Source: Holothuria scabra
Lineage: Eukaryota; Echinodermata; Holothuroidea; Aspidochirotida; Holothuriidae
Length of the DNA: 64,000 nt
Direction: 5' to 3'
NCBI GenBank assembly: GCA_037179385.1
Contig: CM074179.1
Location: forward strand, 74,017,719 to 74,081,718
The notes beneath the pieces are model-generated. The model saw nothing but the letters and a program-made list of their open reading frames with translations, searched no databases and was not told the origin of the DNA. The number at the start of each line of letters is the position of its first letter. Position 1 is the first letter of the stretch. Of the stretch, positions 36,618-47,770 are shown in pieces. A program made the position numbers and the translations under genes.

Positions 36618-36627
36618 GTATATATGC
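36546..36627. repeat. (TA)n microsatellite
   Basis: Imperfect TA alternation directly upstream of the truncated Penelope-like element. Confidence 0.9.
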
Positions 36628-36654
36628 ATTTGCAAGAAATTGCATTAACTCGAA

Positions 36655-37960
36655 CAAAGATTGTTGTCCAGCTTCCCCTTAAAACCTTCACATTACTTTC
36701 GCTACATCGACGATATTTTTTTCATTTGAAACCATGGCAGGGACTCCCTTGAACTACTTTAAAGCATGTTAACTCTTTCCATGGCAGTATTAAGTTTACC
36801 CTTGAAGTTTCAAACAAACAAATAGCTTTCCTTGACGTTCTATTAAAACTAGACGAAGGGAACTTCTCTACTTCCCTTTACTGCAAACCCACAGACAAAC
36901 ATCTCTTGCTTCATTTCGATAGTGTTCACCACAAAAAACTAAAAAAGTCAATAGTTTACAGTCAATTTCTTCGCACCAAACGTATTTGCTCTGATCCCGC
37001 TGACTACAATCGCTCGGTTTGTGCCCTCACCGGTTACTTCCTAACAAACGGATACCCCATCAACATTATCAAACAAGGTATTCTAAAAGCAGCTTCAATC
37101 AACCGCCAGGACCTTTTATCCTACAAATCCAAAATCCCCAGCACGCGTATTCACATGGTGTTCAAATATCACCCCCTTATTCACAATCTTGAAAGCACCA
37201 TAAAACATAGCTTTGTCTCCCTTAAGGACGATCCATCTCTTTCGGGTATTTTTTCTGAGTCCCCCTCCTCGTATTGCGCCAGCCCCCTAACCTAAGAAGA
37301 CTTCTTACCTCCTCCACATCAATTACCCCGGACTCTAAGGGCAACACTCCTTGCAATAAAAGACGCTGCAAAATCTGCAAGCACATTACTACTGAAGAAC
37401 GTATCAATGTCCCTGACATTAATATTCCGATTATTCCCCCCAACCTTAATTGTGATTCCTGTAATGTAGTATACATTCTATTTTGTAATCTTTGTAAAAA
37501 TAAGTTTTACTTAGGTGAAACTGGTACTTCCTTCCGTCTAAGGTTTAATAACCATAAACAATCTATCCGTGACAACACTCTTGGATTCCCAGTAGCGGAG
37601 CACTTTAATCTTCCGCACCATTCTATCGAGAATCTTAAAATAATCCTCATTGCAAATAACTTTATTTGCGCTGAACAACGAAAGCGCACGGAACTTGGAT
37701 AATGAGGCTTAAGTCACACATTACCGGACTCAACAAAGACCTTGGTATTCTAAATCATTACACGTTTCAACAAACAATTTAATCTTCTCTCCTGACATTG
37801 TGGTTAACTGTAGATTTCCGTTCTTTTTAATTTATGTCCTCATTTTTAATTTTTGTGCTCATTTTGTCCTTAATACTTGCTGAGGAAAGTGCCAGGGGGA
37901 CTGACACTTTCGAAATATATTTGTAATCCTTCATACTCCTAAAATCAACCAGTTATGCTC
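36655..37960 (+). mobile_element. Penelope-like retroelement, 5'-truncated and frameshifted
   Basis: The fragment begins in the reverse-transcriptase palm: RYIDDIFFI at about 36698-36724 is the catalytic YxDD region, followed by an in-frame TGA. The thumb and connection follow (IAFLDVLLKLDEG, LYCKPTDKH), then a linker with a CxxC-type motif (KRRCKICKH). A GIY-YIG endonuclease region comes last (VVYILFCNLCKNKFYLGETG then RLRFNNHKQSIR). At least three frame breaks separate these pieces: after the palm, near 37265-37290, and one base lost near 37697. The element type is established by RT plus C-terminal GIY-YIG. It cannot encode a working protein. Confidence 0.88.
37880..37914 (+). other. Hairpin in the Penelope-like 3' region
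   Basis: GAAAGTG and CACTTTC form a 7-bp stem just past the coding end. The string CTGAGGA before it and GAAA after it resemble hammerhead ribozyme core pieces, which some Penelope-like elements carry. The stem spacing does not fit a working core. Confidence 0.4.
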
Positions 37961-37979
37961 TTAATTGCATATTTTTCTG

Positions 37980-38099
<120 letters not shown>

Positions 38100-38450
38100 C
38101 ACTAATTTTTCACTTAGGGGGAAAGTTGTTGAAAAGTCGACCTTAAGGGTAAAAATTTTTTGGGGCGAAATATAAGTTTCTCCTTAACAATTCTACACAC
38201 TTTTTCCATAGGAATACGTAAACGGGCAAGGACGCTCTCCTAGATTAACAAGAAAAATGCAATTACTTCAAAGTTGTCAAATTTACGGACACCTAGCTGT
38301 TAACACGAACGGATGGCTGGTTATTGAAATAACGTTGTTTATATAGTTTTAGACGTTAGGGCGAATTCTTTTCCTTATGTATTTTATTGTTATTTTTTCG
38401 CTCTATGTACGCGCAGATATAACAATTTCCCCCTAAGGTGGCAATTAGCG
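38100..38450 (-). mobile_element. (TA)n-bounded TIR element, copy D (reverse)
   Basis: Starts CACTAATTTTTCACTTAGGG and ends GGTGGCAATTAGCG, the inverse of copies A-C. (TA)n tracts lie on both sides (to 38099 and from 38453). Confidence 0.85.
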
Positions 38451-38452
38451 TT

Positions 38453-38520
<68 letters not shown>
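38453..38520. repeat. (TA)n microsatellite
   Basis: TA alternation with one TTTATG interruption, right of copy D. Confidence 0.95.
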
Positions 38521-38770
38521 GAATACATGTCTGTATATGACAAGTGTAACGCTTAAATTCTAATAAAGTAATAGAAAATTTAGAAGCAACAACCAAACAA
38601 ACAAAAAAAAAAAACATTTTGGTCACCATGCAATATTCCTCAGAAAATCTATATTTAGTCTTTGATCTGAAGAGATGTTAATTTTGCTCTATTAAGAAGC
38701 TACGTCGTGGGATGCAAATCTGATATCAAACAAAACATTAGAATGATTTTAACAAATACTGTGTACTTAC

Positions 38771-39085
38771 CGTACGTGCTTATATTAACAATGGTTTGTT
38801 TGACACCATAAGTGTATTCGCCTCTACAAGAACAAATGAGGAAATCATCTTCTGTTGTTAGATATACAGTCGCTTCAATCGCTGTATCAAGTAAGTTGGA
38901 ATTTTTGTACCGATGAATTTTTCTAGTGACGTTTTTCAGCGGTGTTCTATTTGCAATCAAAGAGAGGTTAGCTGCAGGTCTTGAGGCTTTTGCATTGCAG
39001 AAAATAGAAAGCATCTTCCCTTCCTCTATGTAAACATTATCGGGGTTGATCAGTCCCGCAACCATTAAAGAAACATGTGGTACCA
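38771..39085 (-). CDS. Receptor exon 3: third Ig-like domain
   Basis: The acceptor ttttccttttaag precedes a 315-nt phase 1-1 exon ending at a GTAAGT donor. KMLSIFCNAKASRPAANLS carries the first core cysteine, and DDFLICSCRGEYT the second. The canonical tryptophan after the first cysteine is replaced (NLSLIAN). N-glycosylation candidates are NLS, NRT, NVT and NIS. The closing NISTYG parallels exon 2, which suggests duplication of an Ig exon. Confidence 0.85.
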
Positions 39086-39354
39086 CTTAAAAGGAAAATG
39101 AATGTAGTGTTAAAAGCAGTCCAGAAATAGTACAGATACAGTTTGCATACTTTATTAACATATAACAGGTTGTTGATCCAAAAATATCCATCTCATCTCG
39201 TAAAGACAAAATAATGAGCAATCCGTTCATTGCGTCGATGAGAAAGGAATAATCCACGAATAAAACATACAACAAAAAAGGGATAACAGTATTTTAAATT
39301 TGTAAATATCTACCAGCATGCGGATTGTGACCATGGAAAACAAAACTTATTTAC

Positions 39355-39714
39355 CGTATGTTGAAAAAGAAATTGTCTCTTGTTGTCCTTCTGAAATGCA
39401 CTGACCTTCACTAACACAGGAAAAGTTACCAAAGGTTTTATCAGTTTGCAAAGTCGCCCTTGCCATTATTTCATAGGTAAAAAGGTCTGTTTTACAGTCA
39501 GAACCCACGGCTCCAATTTCGTGTTTGGTGACATTTCGGCAATGCTCATAAGTATGGTCAACCTTTGCATTGTTCAGAAACCATGAAATTCTGAAGTGAG
39601 GCTTTGCTCCTGTGCCGTTGCAAAAAATGGAGTAAGGTTTCCCAGACTCCAAATAATAGATTCCACCATTGTCCTGCGTGGCATTCGTCACGCCTGTATA
39701 GAGGTCCGGAGGTG
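39355..39714 (-). CDS. Receptor exon 2: second Ig-like domain
   Basis: The acceptor ttgattgacag precedes a 360-nt phase 1-1 exon and the donor is GTAAAT. The first core cysteine lies in KPYSIFCNGTGAKP, the tryptophan in ISWFLNN, and the second core cysteine in FGNFSCVSEG. Extra cysteines at EHCRN and SDCKT may form a further disulfide. The exon closes with the FSTYG segment that also ends exon 3. Confidence 0.85.
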
Positions 39715-40248
39715 CTGTCAATCAATAAACAATAATGGTTCGTGTCTATATATTACAAGAACGAATTAAATTCTTTGAAAAAGACAGGAAAATTTTATGG
39801 CACACTAAAGAATACTTCACTGCAAAGTTATTTAAATTTCTAAAATCATGTTTGTTTCTTTGCATATGAGAGCAGACGACTGTAAAGGAGTTAAAGGTCC
39901 TGAGTTTGAATTTACTTGTACCGAATCATCACTCGTAGCTTTGTTTGAAGTAAATCTGATGCAAATTTGTAAACGTTTAAATGTTTGGAACCACCGAGGT
40001 TTCCTTAACTTTAAATATCTTAAATAACTAAACTTTAGATTTTGAGAACTATATTATCTTAACCCAGTAGAATTTTAGAGAGTTAACTGTGCAAATCATC
40101 TGCAATCCTTTATCCACTATGAAACAAGTAGTTTGAAATTATTGACTTTTGCTGATTGGAAAAATGAAATGACGCAACGCTTTAAGATATTACGTGAACG
40201 CTCTTTACTTGCAGTATAAACATGGCCGGCGATCTGTCTTTGAAAGTG

Positions 40249-40272
40249 TATGTGTGTGTGTGTGTGTGTGTG
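40249..40272. repeat. (GT)n microsatellite
   Basis: About twelve GT dinucleotides in the intron between receptor exons 1 and 2. Confidence 0.95.
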
Positions 40273-40894
40273 TTGGGGGTATAGTCGGTGTCCCTTTCTA
40301 CGATCACTTGGCGAGAAGCGTTCAAAGAAAATTTCGTCCAAAAATACGTCCGGGAACACCGGAAATTGCCCTTTCCGGGCTGTCTAACATGATATCATAG
40401 CAAATGTCGGAGGCGTATTTCATAAAAAGGTAGAAAAGCATATCGTTTAAAGTATAAAAAATATAAGTTTTCTGATTGACTTACATGGGGGATAAAGTTT
40501 CTGAATCGAGTGAAAAGAAAATCATTGAGATATGATTTCTTTATATTTTAAATCTCCCGATTCCGTAGTAATTTTCAGTTATTTCAAGGCATGCAGGTGC
40601 ATGACAGAGCCCTTTAAGTTTCTTGTTAAAACCCCTCGGGTTCTTTATGGTTGTATAATGAATCGATTTATATTTTCATGTACACGTTCGGTAATAACAC
40701 CTATTTTAGTATTCTTATTGAACAAAATGTTTATAATCACCAGTCATTTTCTAAATTAAAGTATTCTTAGTGATGACCTAAGTATTCATAAGTTGTTCAT
40801 GGTCATGAGACATTATGATACCTTTCTTTAAATAAGACTACAAGAAAGTCGACAAAACCGAACCGAAAAAAATTAAAATAACTGAAATGGTTTT

Positions 40895-41007
40895 AGTCAG
40901 TGAGTCAGTGAGTCAGTCAGTCAGTCAGTCAGTCAGTCAGTCAGTCAGTCAGTCAGTCAGTCAGTCAGTCAGTTAGTCAGTTAGTAAGTTAGTTCGTTAG
41001 TTATTTA
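40895..41007. repeat. (GTCA)n / (GTTA)n tetranucleotide tract at the SINE 3' end
   Basis: About 20 GTCA units followed by GTTA variants end directly at the 3' end of the SINE at 41008-41226. A tract of the same composition abuts the SINE copy at 10391. Confidence 0.95.
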
Positions 41008-41226
41008 GATAGAGTTTTCAACCTATTGGTCCAAGTCGAGCCGGCCAAGGCCTTTTTTCAAGTTGGGTCTCACTGGCTTGTTTTCCCTACTCCATTGTTT
41101 ATGCGGAGCATCACTCACAACGGTGGTAGATTCCATTTTCAGAGTCTGTGGTATGATTCGACCCGGGAACCAAACCCGAGCCTTCCGCGTGATAGGCGGA
41201 TGCTCTACCGTTAGACCAAACATGCG
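41008..41226 (-). mobile_element. tRNA-derived SINE, family A
   Basis: On the minus strand the head reads TTTGGTCTAACGGTAGAGC (A box), an anticodon-like CCGCCTATCACGCGG and GGTTTGGTTCC (B box), resembling tRNA-Asp with a changed anticodon. The acceptor stem does not close, so it is not a tRNA gene. The body matches the copy at 33640-33865. Confidence 0.8.
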
Positions 41227-41829
41227 GTCTTACAATGCGATTTAATAAAACTCATCTGGAGAAGCAGAAACCCAAGTCGTAACATAATCACATCTTTGAG
41301 AAAAGAAAATGTTACTTTTTACTTTGGAAAAAGCCTTTTGCAATGTTAATGGAACTTAAATATTAAACATGCTTTCACTGTATGTAGAAGCCACTTTCGT
41401 AGAATATTTATGTAATTAACCGTATTCATCTTCTATTTCAAACAGAGGAATAAAATGATGGATGATCAATTTCGAAGATGATAGGCGATTGAGGATACTG
41501 GTGTACTGATGTGTAATAAGTTCATGTTTTAGTTACTCCACGGGGAGTTCTACAGAACTGTAAAGCCACATTCATACGTTCCCCTTTAGTTTTAGAGAAA
41601 TGGTTGTTGCATTTTAAAGCGTTAAATTTGTATTTTTTTTTTTTACTTTTTCGTGCTATTAAGAAGTTTCCAAATCTCAAGGTTTTTTTTTTCATCAGGG
41701 GATACAGTGTTCAGTATCCGTCCATCCAATTTCATGGGAGGATATATCCACCATCCTTGCACAATGGCCGCCAATGAGCCTGAGTGTAGATGATATTTAT
41801 ATCATGTTCGAGACAAAAATAATACCTAC

Positions 41830-42175
41830 CTGCAATAATGAGCTCGTATGTGTTTACTGCAGTTTTATTGCAAAAACATTCGTAACCCCCCTCGTTCTCA
41901 AATTCCGCTGAAGAAATGTTAAGAGAATAGTCTGCCCCTAGGTGTACAGATCCAGGAAAGTCTCCAATGTGAAGGCGATCTTGGATAAAAAATGGTTCAC
42001 CGCAATGAAGCCATCTCCTGTTTCCATTCGTCCCACATTTACATTCCAGGACAACAGAATTTCCAAGGCAGACGGAGAGAAGAGTTGCATTCCTTCCAAG
42101 GGTGCCGCAAAGCAATATAAAGTTGGATGTTACAAGAGCAATGACCAATATGCTACAAATATCATTATTTGACAT
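41830..42175 (-). CDS. Receptor exon 1: signal peptide and first Ig-like domain
   Basis: The ATG at 42175-42173 starts a 115-codon exon. Residues 1-27 form a hydrophobic signal peptide (core ILVIALVTSNFILLCG). An Ig-V-like domain follows: VVLECKC carries the first core cysteine and the FENEGGYECFC segment carries the second. Potential N-glycosylation sites are NAT, NIS and NKT. The exon ends in phase 1 at a GTAGGT donor (41829-41824). The start is chosen because it is the first ATG before the signal peptide. Confidence 0.85.
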
Positions 42176-42262
42176 GTTGAAATTAAGACTTCGTTACCAT
42201 TTCTATCTCTAAACTCCTTATTCAGAAGCTGTAAAATGAATGGAATTCGTGTGTCGTGGAGG

Positions 42263-42269
42263 TATTTAA
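42263..42269 (-). promoter_or_regulatory. TATA-like box upstream of the receptor start codon
   Basis: The minus strand reads TTAAATA about 88 nt before the ATG at 42175, a plausible spacing for a core promoter with a short 5' leader. No transcription start can be seen from sequence alone, so this is only positional support. Confidence 0.35.
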
Positions 42270-42291
42270 GTATGCCCACTGATGTCACAAA

Positions 42292-42305
42292 GAGAAAGTG
42301 AAACT
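42292..42305 (+). promoter_or_regulatory. ISRE-like IRF-binding site upstream of the receptor gene
   Basis: The plus strand reads GAGAAAGTGAAACT, a full match to the interferon-stimulated response element core GAAANNGAAACT. It lies about 25 bp upstream of the TATA-like box and 117-130 bp upstream of the receptor ATG. IRF sites work in either orientation. Binding by an invertebrate IRF is inference. A one-mismatch version also occurs near 1127-1140 with no gene beside it. Confidence 0.4.
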
Positions 42306-43157
42306 TGCAGCGCGTATTAAGGATCACAATTGCATTAAGCAATCACATACTAATGTAAAGGCACAGATACTACAACTCGCCTTTACATAAAAACATACAA
42401 GTTGTTCCAAATGAGTTCATTGCAATTGTTATCACTTACTTATAACAATGTAAAAATGTCAATAATTTAGATTTTAGGTGCAGTAGTGTAATCAGGATTT
42501 TCTTGATGAAGAGGGCTGAGGTACAGAAAATTTAAAAAAAAACGAACCCCAGACAGTCGGAACATTTCCCAGTTTTAAAAGTACTTTTGTACTAAATAGT
42601 GGTTATTTTGTGATTCCATTTGTAATGAAACAAAGTATTCACTTCAGTAAAAGGTTATCACAGGTTTTAAATGATCTTAATGAAATATTCCTACAATTTT
42701 GGACATTATCGCCTTCATCCTGCTCTTCACGTGTAAGCTGACAATCGAAAACTTCCCAGAATTTTTTCAACCCTTGTCTGCACTGAACATTCTATCATTT
42801 TGGAAAAATGCACATCACTGTAAAGTGAGCCTAAGAAATGTTTTACAAGTTTTCCGAATGTATCACTATTTTTTGTAACACATTGATTTTCCAGGAAACC
42901 GAAAGTTTTCCTTTGGTTTTTTTTTAATTTCTTTTCTTTTCTTAAATATAAACATTACTGTACTTGGATCTTCCATCTTCCTTCCATCTTACAGCAATAT
43001 TGGAAGAAAACTTTTTTCTTGTCGTCAGAGACTGGAAAGCTTTGCAACCAAACAAATTGTCCAACAAAATAATCTGTTTCATCACTTAGTTTTTGGTCAT
43101 AGCTAGGCCCTTTTGACCAGTGTTGTTTCAGCCATGCTCTTAACATTTTGCTTGACT
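42306..43157. other. Upstream of the receptor gene, no gene recognised
   Basis: AT-rich sequence beyond the promoter candidates. No exon of a neighbouring gene was recognised. Confidence 0.5.
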
Positions 43158-43161
43158 TTAA

Positions 43162-43459
43162 AGTCACAGCTCTCTCACCCCAAACAGTACCAATTCTCCT
43201 AACCTTCTTACTTAAGCCCCTCCTACAATGGTCTGAAATTCATCCTCATCCAGATACAATCTTAGTTCATTGCTTCAAGGTGAGTATAGAAAAAATCAAT
43301 TTATAAAATCAAAACAACCTCAGTACTGTTCATGCTGTGTAAAATAAGCTTTGGTACTCTGCATTGTTTGAACTGAGTGTCAATCAACAAGCTGAGCCAA
43401 TTGAGAATTTTGGTACCCCCCGTCCCAAAACTCTAGTTTGGGGTGAGAGGTTTGGCCCT
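43162..43459. mobile_element. TTAA-targeting MITE, copy 1
   Basis: Flanked by TTAA at 43158-43161 and 43460-43463. Terminal inverted repeats share TCTCACCCCAAAC (left) and GTTTGGGGTGAGA (right). The interior is colinear with the copy at 55501-55797. TTAA targeting fits piggyBac or Kolobok relatives. Confidence 0.85.
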
Positions 43460-46039
43460 TTAACTTAATGATCTCTCATCTCGTACGGGAAAGGAAATAA
43501 GAAATGGTTTGTCGCCTGATCCACTTGAAGAGGAAGTTTAAGCAAAAATTTAATTTTCATATGTGAAAGAGGCATCAAATATACAAAATGTGGTGAAGTT
43601 TTCATTTCAATCGGACATTTATTACTCGAGATACTACCAGTGCACATAAAGTTACTACATTGGTGTTCTAAAATGAACTTGAGGGCAGCAGAGATTATAT
43701 CACTCTCTCACATTGACAAAGAATGCTTTGTTTCCCTTTGTTTTGTAGACTGTTGTGTTGACCTTGACGTCAATAGGAATAGGACCTCCCTGTGGGGGAA
43801 TGAACAGTTTGTAAAGTTTCCATGCCACTTATGCGATCACATTTTGATGAAACTGGACTGTTGAGGAGAAAGTATGCTGTAAGTTTTTAAGAAAAACAAA
43901 TACTGTCCACTGATGTGAGGATATGATGTCATATCTGCTTGCTTCAAGTTCATTTTTTGTGGGAAATGTGACAATTTTACTAGCACAAATCTTTAGAACC
44001 GTACATCGAATTTCATTGCAAATTCACCAAAATGCTGAAATAAGTACCTGTCACGCAAAGAGCTGGAAGTAAATTCTTGGTTGCTGCCCTCTGTTTGCAG
44101 TACAGGCCGAGTTCTCCCGGAAAGCCTAGCCAGACTGTATAGCCAGTTCTGTGGCAACTCTCTGAGTGGACCCAGATCGCGTATCCTTTTATTGTTAGAC
44201 CAGAGAGTTGCCACAGACTCTCTGGTTAGACAAAGTAGAGAAATGGTAAGCCCCTAAAGGGATGTCGTGAGCAAAGTAGGTGTTTCCCGCGAAAAGCAGG
44301 CAGTTGCTGTACATCTTGCAACGGGAATAGACTTGAATAGAAGAGCAAGCTCCGACCTATTTTAACTGCCAAGAGCAGATTTACCACGAGGGTAAAATGT
44401 TTATGTCTACTGTGAAGACAAAATGAAAAGCAATTCGTCGCAGAGGTATATCATTGCAGTGAAGATATAGTCGTTGAGGTCGATGATCTAACGAAAGTAC
44501 AAAAGGCCTGCACTCTCCGGGCATTAAGTCCCACCTAACGACATTGGAAAGTCCATTTAGTTCAGAAATATTCATACCGGGGTACCGAAAGTTGTATTTT
44601 TCATTTTAGTGTTAGTAAAAGGGTGAAAATGTTATTTCTGACCAAACGTAGGGTCATGGTGAAAACTTAAGTAAGCACGTGGTTAATGGGCAAATTGTTA
44701 CTAAGACAAGCAGTAAGTGTGAACAAATGCAAGAACAAAAGTTATGCACAGAGTGCATTATTGGTAAATAGAAATAGAAAGCCGTGAAATGTAAGAGGTG
44801 TAAAAAAGATGCAAAGATAAAAGTATTAAAATATGCTGAGTTAATAATTGTAACATCAACAACAAATGTATTGCAGAGAAAAGAGGAGGATGCCTATTGA
44901 GGAAATTAATGAGTATTGCCACTGAGAGCAGCATATTTTGTTAAATGCCGTCCATTATTGTATGACGAATGTATGCTAAGTTGCTCTGTTGGGAAATTCT
45001 CAGGACGAATAAGTAACTTTTGAGAAAGGTATTGCTATCCCAGCCAACCCACTATATGGGGCCCACATGGTATTTCCGTGTGATTCGTAATCATACGTGG
45101 GCATAGGAAAACCACATAGGCCCCATATGCCTCCCATATAAATTCATTGAACAAATTATCATGGAATATGTACGGATACTTCATGAAACTAACTTTTGAT
45201 TTGTTGGAAAAGATTATTATTAGGCTATACTATATGGGTAAGAAATAAAAGTGGATGCTTTTTATATATGGGTTGCCCACGTTGGCCCCATGTGTGCCCC
45301 ATATATTGCAGATATATGTGGGTTTCCCATGTGGGGCACATATTGGGACACTATGACAGGATGCATTTTGTCTTTACTTTCAAATTTCAAGATCCGTCGA
45401 TCCCTAGAAGGAAAAAAATCATATAATTTTTATAAGGACTCACAGTACCAGCACCAATAACTTACAATTATTGTAACTTATTATTGTGTAAGCTTAGAAC
45501 TTCCCCACAAACATGCACACCACAACCACAGTGCAATTTGGTTTACGAAATCTGTATTTGCATGTCGAACCAATTTAATTATTTATCAGTGTCTTATGCA
45601 TGCTTAAAAATTCCCCGATTTTTTACAGTTTTACCTTTCCATGTATATATAAAAGAATAAGTTTCCATGTATTTTTTATTATTATTATTATTTCTGTTTT
45701 AAATCCTTGCTCACGCATTCTAAACATGTTTTCTGGCAATGCTACCGATTTAGTACTAATTTGCATGAACCATTCACAAACATATTGTTGACACATGACA
45801 ACAATAGTACATGCCTGTGACCTACAGGGATGTTACGTAATGTACCGAAGCGACGCGTGCTCTACATATACAATGCATACGTCACGTACGTACACACTTC
45901 GCGCGGGTTATTCAAACGGCACAGTACAGTTGCTAAATCGAACCAATTACTTTGCAAACTGCCTTTCCTGACGCCGATTATTTCCAGCTATCCAGTCATC
46001 CCCCCCGAACGTAAGTATCACATCATGTGTATGAAAAAT

Positions 46040-46063
46040 GTTTTTTTTTTTTTTTTTTTTTCA
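46040..46063. repeat. Poly-T tract
   Basis: About 22 T bases. No associated retroelement body recognised on the minus strand. Confidence 0.8.
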
Positions 46064-46361
46064 GTTTAAAAGATAAAACAATTGTAAAACAGACTGTTTA
46101 GAATCGATAAGCTGTAACTTGTAGGCTAGGCTAGGCTTAACGTTACTACCATACATATGTAACGTTAGTTAGACCTTGGGCCTAGCCTACGTGCCTAACG
46201 CAGATCGTTAATAGGAATCATGCCTATACTACGTCAGCGGAAGACTAACTTAGTAGCAGTCCTACAGTTCTTCTTTTTTCTGCTTTTGACCTTGCTTAGT
46301 CAAGAAAACAGGCCTAGGCTAATAATTTTTTGTTTATTTCTGGTAAATTACTTTAAGTTAA

Positions 46362-46612
46362 CAGTGGTAACGAACTGCGTCACAGTGGTAACGAACTGCG
46401 TCTCCCAGTCATGAGGTCGTGAGTTCAAGTCCCAGCTCCGACATCAAAATTGTCGTCTAGTTTTCTGGGTTGTAGTTAATCTGCTATCCCTTAATCATAG
46501 ACGTTAAACTGTGAGTTTGTCTCACGAGACTGGCGTTGCCACTTTGGCGCTAATACCCCTTCATTGGGGCGTTGCCGAGTTCCCGCAAGGGAGGATCAAA
46601 TGAAAACAAACA
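46362..46612 (+). mobile_element. tRNA-derived SINE, family B
   Basis: The head shows AGTGGTAACGAACTGCGTC with an 18-bp duplication of itself, then a B box GTGAGTTCAAGTCCC. The body has CATAGACGTTAAACTGTGAG and CATTGGGGCGTTGCCGAG. Different body from family A. Confidence 0.7.
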
Positions 46613-47080
46613 GCTGATGCACAATGTTCATGTAAGTTTGCAAAAATGAGTCCAAAGTTATTCCCACAAGTGGCTAGGCCTATGCTGACTACATGGCTAC
46701 ATCGTGAATAAAACATATTGTACTGTATGGTCCGACATTAATACTGTTAAGAACAATTTAAGAAAAAAAAAAACCTAACTGGAAATGTTTCTCTCGGAGT
46801 GGCTACTCCAGCTCCAGTGGCTACGTCATGAGGCAAATACATCCTTCTGGTTGAGTACACACTTACATAGCCAACTGCAAGGTTAACAAATGTTTCCCCC
46901 CAAAAAGTTCTAATTAAGTCCAATGCTTTTCCCTGATGTGGTTATGTACCTGTTGATATATAACTCGCTCGTTGACAGATTTTATGCTGACTGCAACTTT
47001 ATGCTTCGGCACACGAACACCACGGTGAACAGGAAACTCATTTTCAGAGTTTGTACAGTACATGTGGGCACTTTGACACG

Positions 47081-47770
47081 GTAGCCAGTCGTTTCGCCCC
47101 CAAACAGTTCGGCCCCTAAGACCTGCCAGTTCACCCCAACGGCCTGCCAGTTCTCCCCCTAAGACCTACCAGTTCGCCCCCTAAAAGAACGATTTCCATG
47201 AACAGTTAAGTGAAGTTCTTATTTAATAATCGTCTTTCAGGATGAGATTGGGTTCATTTTTAAAAGGTAAAACAAGTTGTTCCTTTGTACCTAGTTAGGC
47301 CCAACTCATAACCGTGTTACCGTTCGCTCGTGCACAATTGCTGAGTTTTAATTTTGTTGACAGTAGATCGATGTAGGCTTTCTATCTGAGTTATCGTTAC
47401 TACATCGTTCATGTGCTTCTTTATGTTAACGTCCACAGATCATATCTTGTAGTTGTTTTGCTTGGTTCTATTTCTTTCTTCCAATAACTGGTGCAAAAAA
47501 AAATCGTAAATTTTTTAAACAAATGCTAAACTTGCATGTCAAACTTAATTTTTTTCTGGATGTACAAGAGAATACCAGGTCAACTTGACTTATCGTTGGT
47601 CGGTTTTTGGCACATTCTTGAAAACAGTCGTAACTTGTGAAAATTACTGTTATGACAACTACACAACTGCATTTTAAGGTCACTTTATTTCATCTCAAAC
47701 TCAGAAGTATTTGGGGCGAAACGACTTCCACTAGGAGGCGAACTGGCAAGGGGGCGAAAGAACCGGTAAC
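47081..47770. mobile_element. 690-bp element with 9-bp target duplication and GTTCGCCCCC words
   Basis: Flanked by CTTTGACAC at 47071-47079 and 47771-47779, a perfect 9-bp duplication. Ends GTAGCCAGTCGTTTCGCCCC and, inverted, GTTACCGGTTCTTTCGCCCC. Inside, 47095-47185 repeats CCAGTTCGCCCCCTAAGACC with variation, and 47705-47760 has inverse copies. Duplication length fits Mutator-like elements. Nested in the 8.1-kb element. Confidence 0.8.

Noticed and set aside
37874..37920. Active hammerhead ribozyme
   Set aside because: Core pieces are present, but two unpaired bases sit between stem II and GAAA, so the fold does not meet the consensus. Kept only as a weak observation.
41150..41226. Possible tRNA-Asp gene on the minus strand
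   Set aside because: A and B boxes and the anticodon arm are present, but the acceptor stem does not pair and the sequence continues into a repeated body shared with other copies. It is a SINE head.
46380..46440. Possible tRNA gene
   Set aside because: Only A-box-like and B-box-like words occur, without a cloverleaf, and the body is SINE-like.
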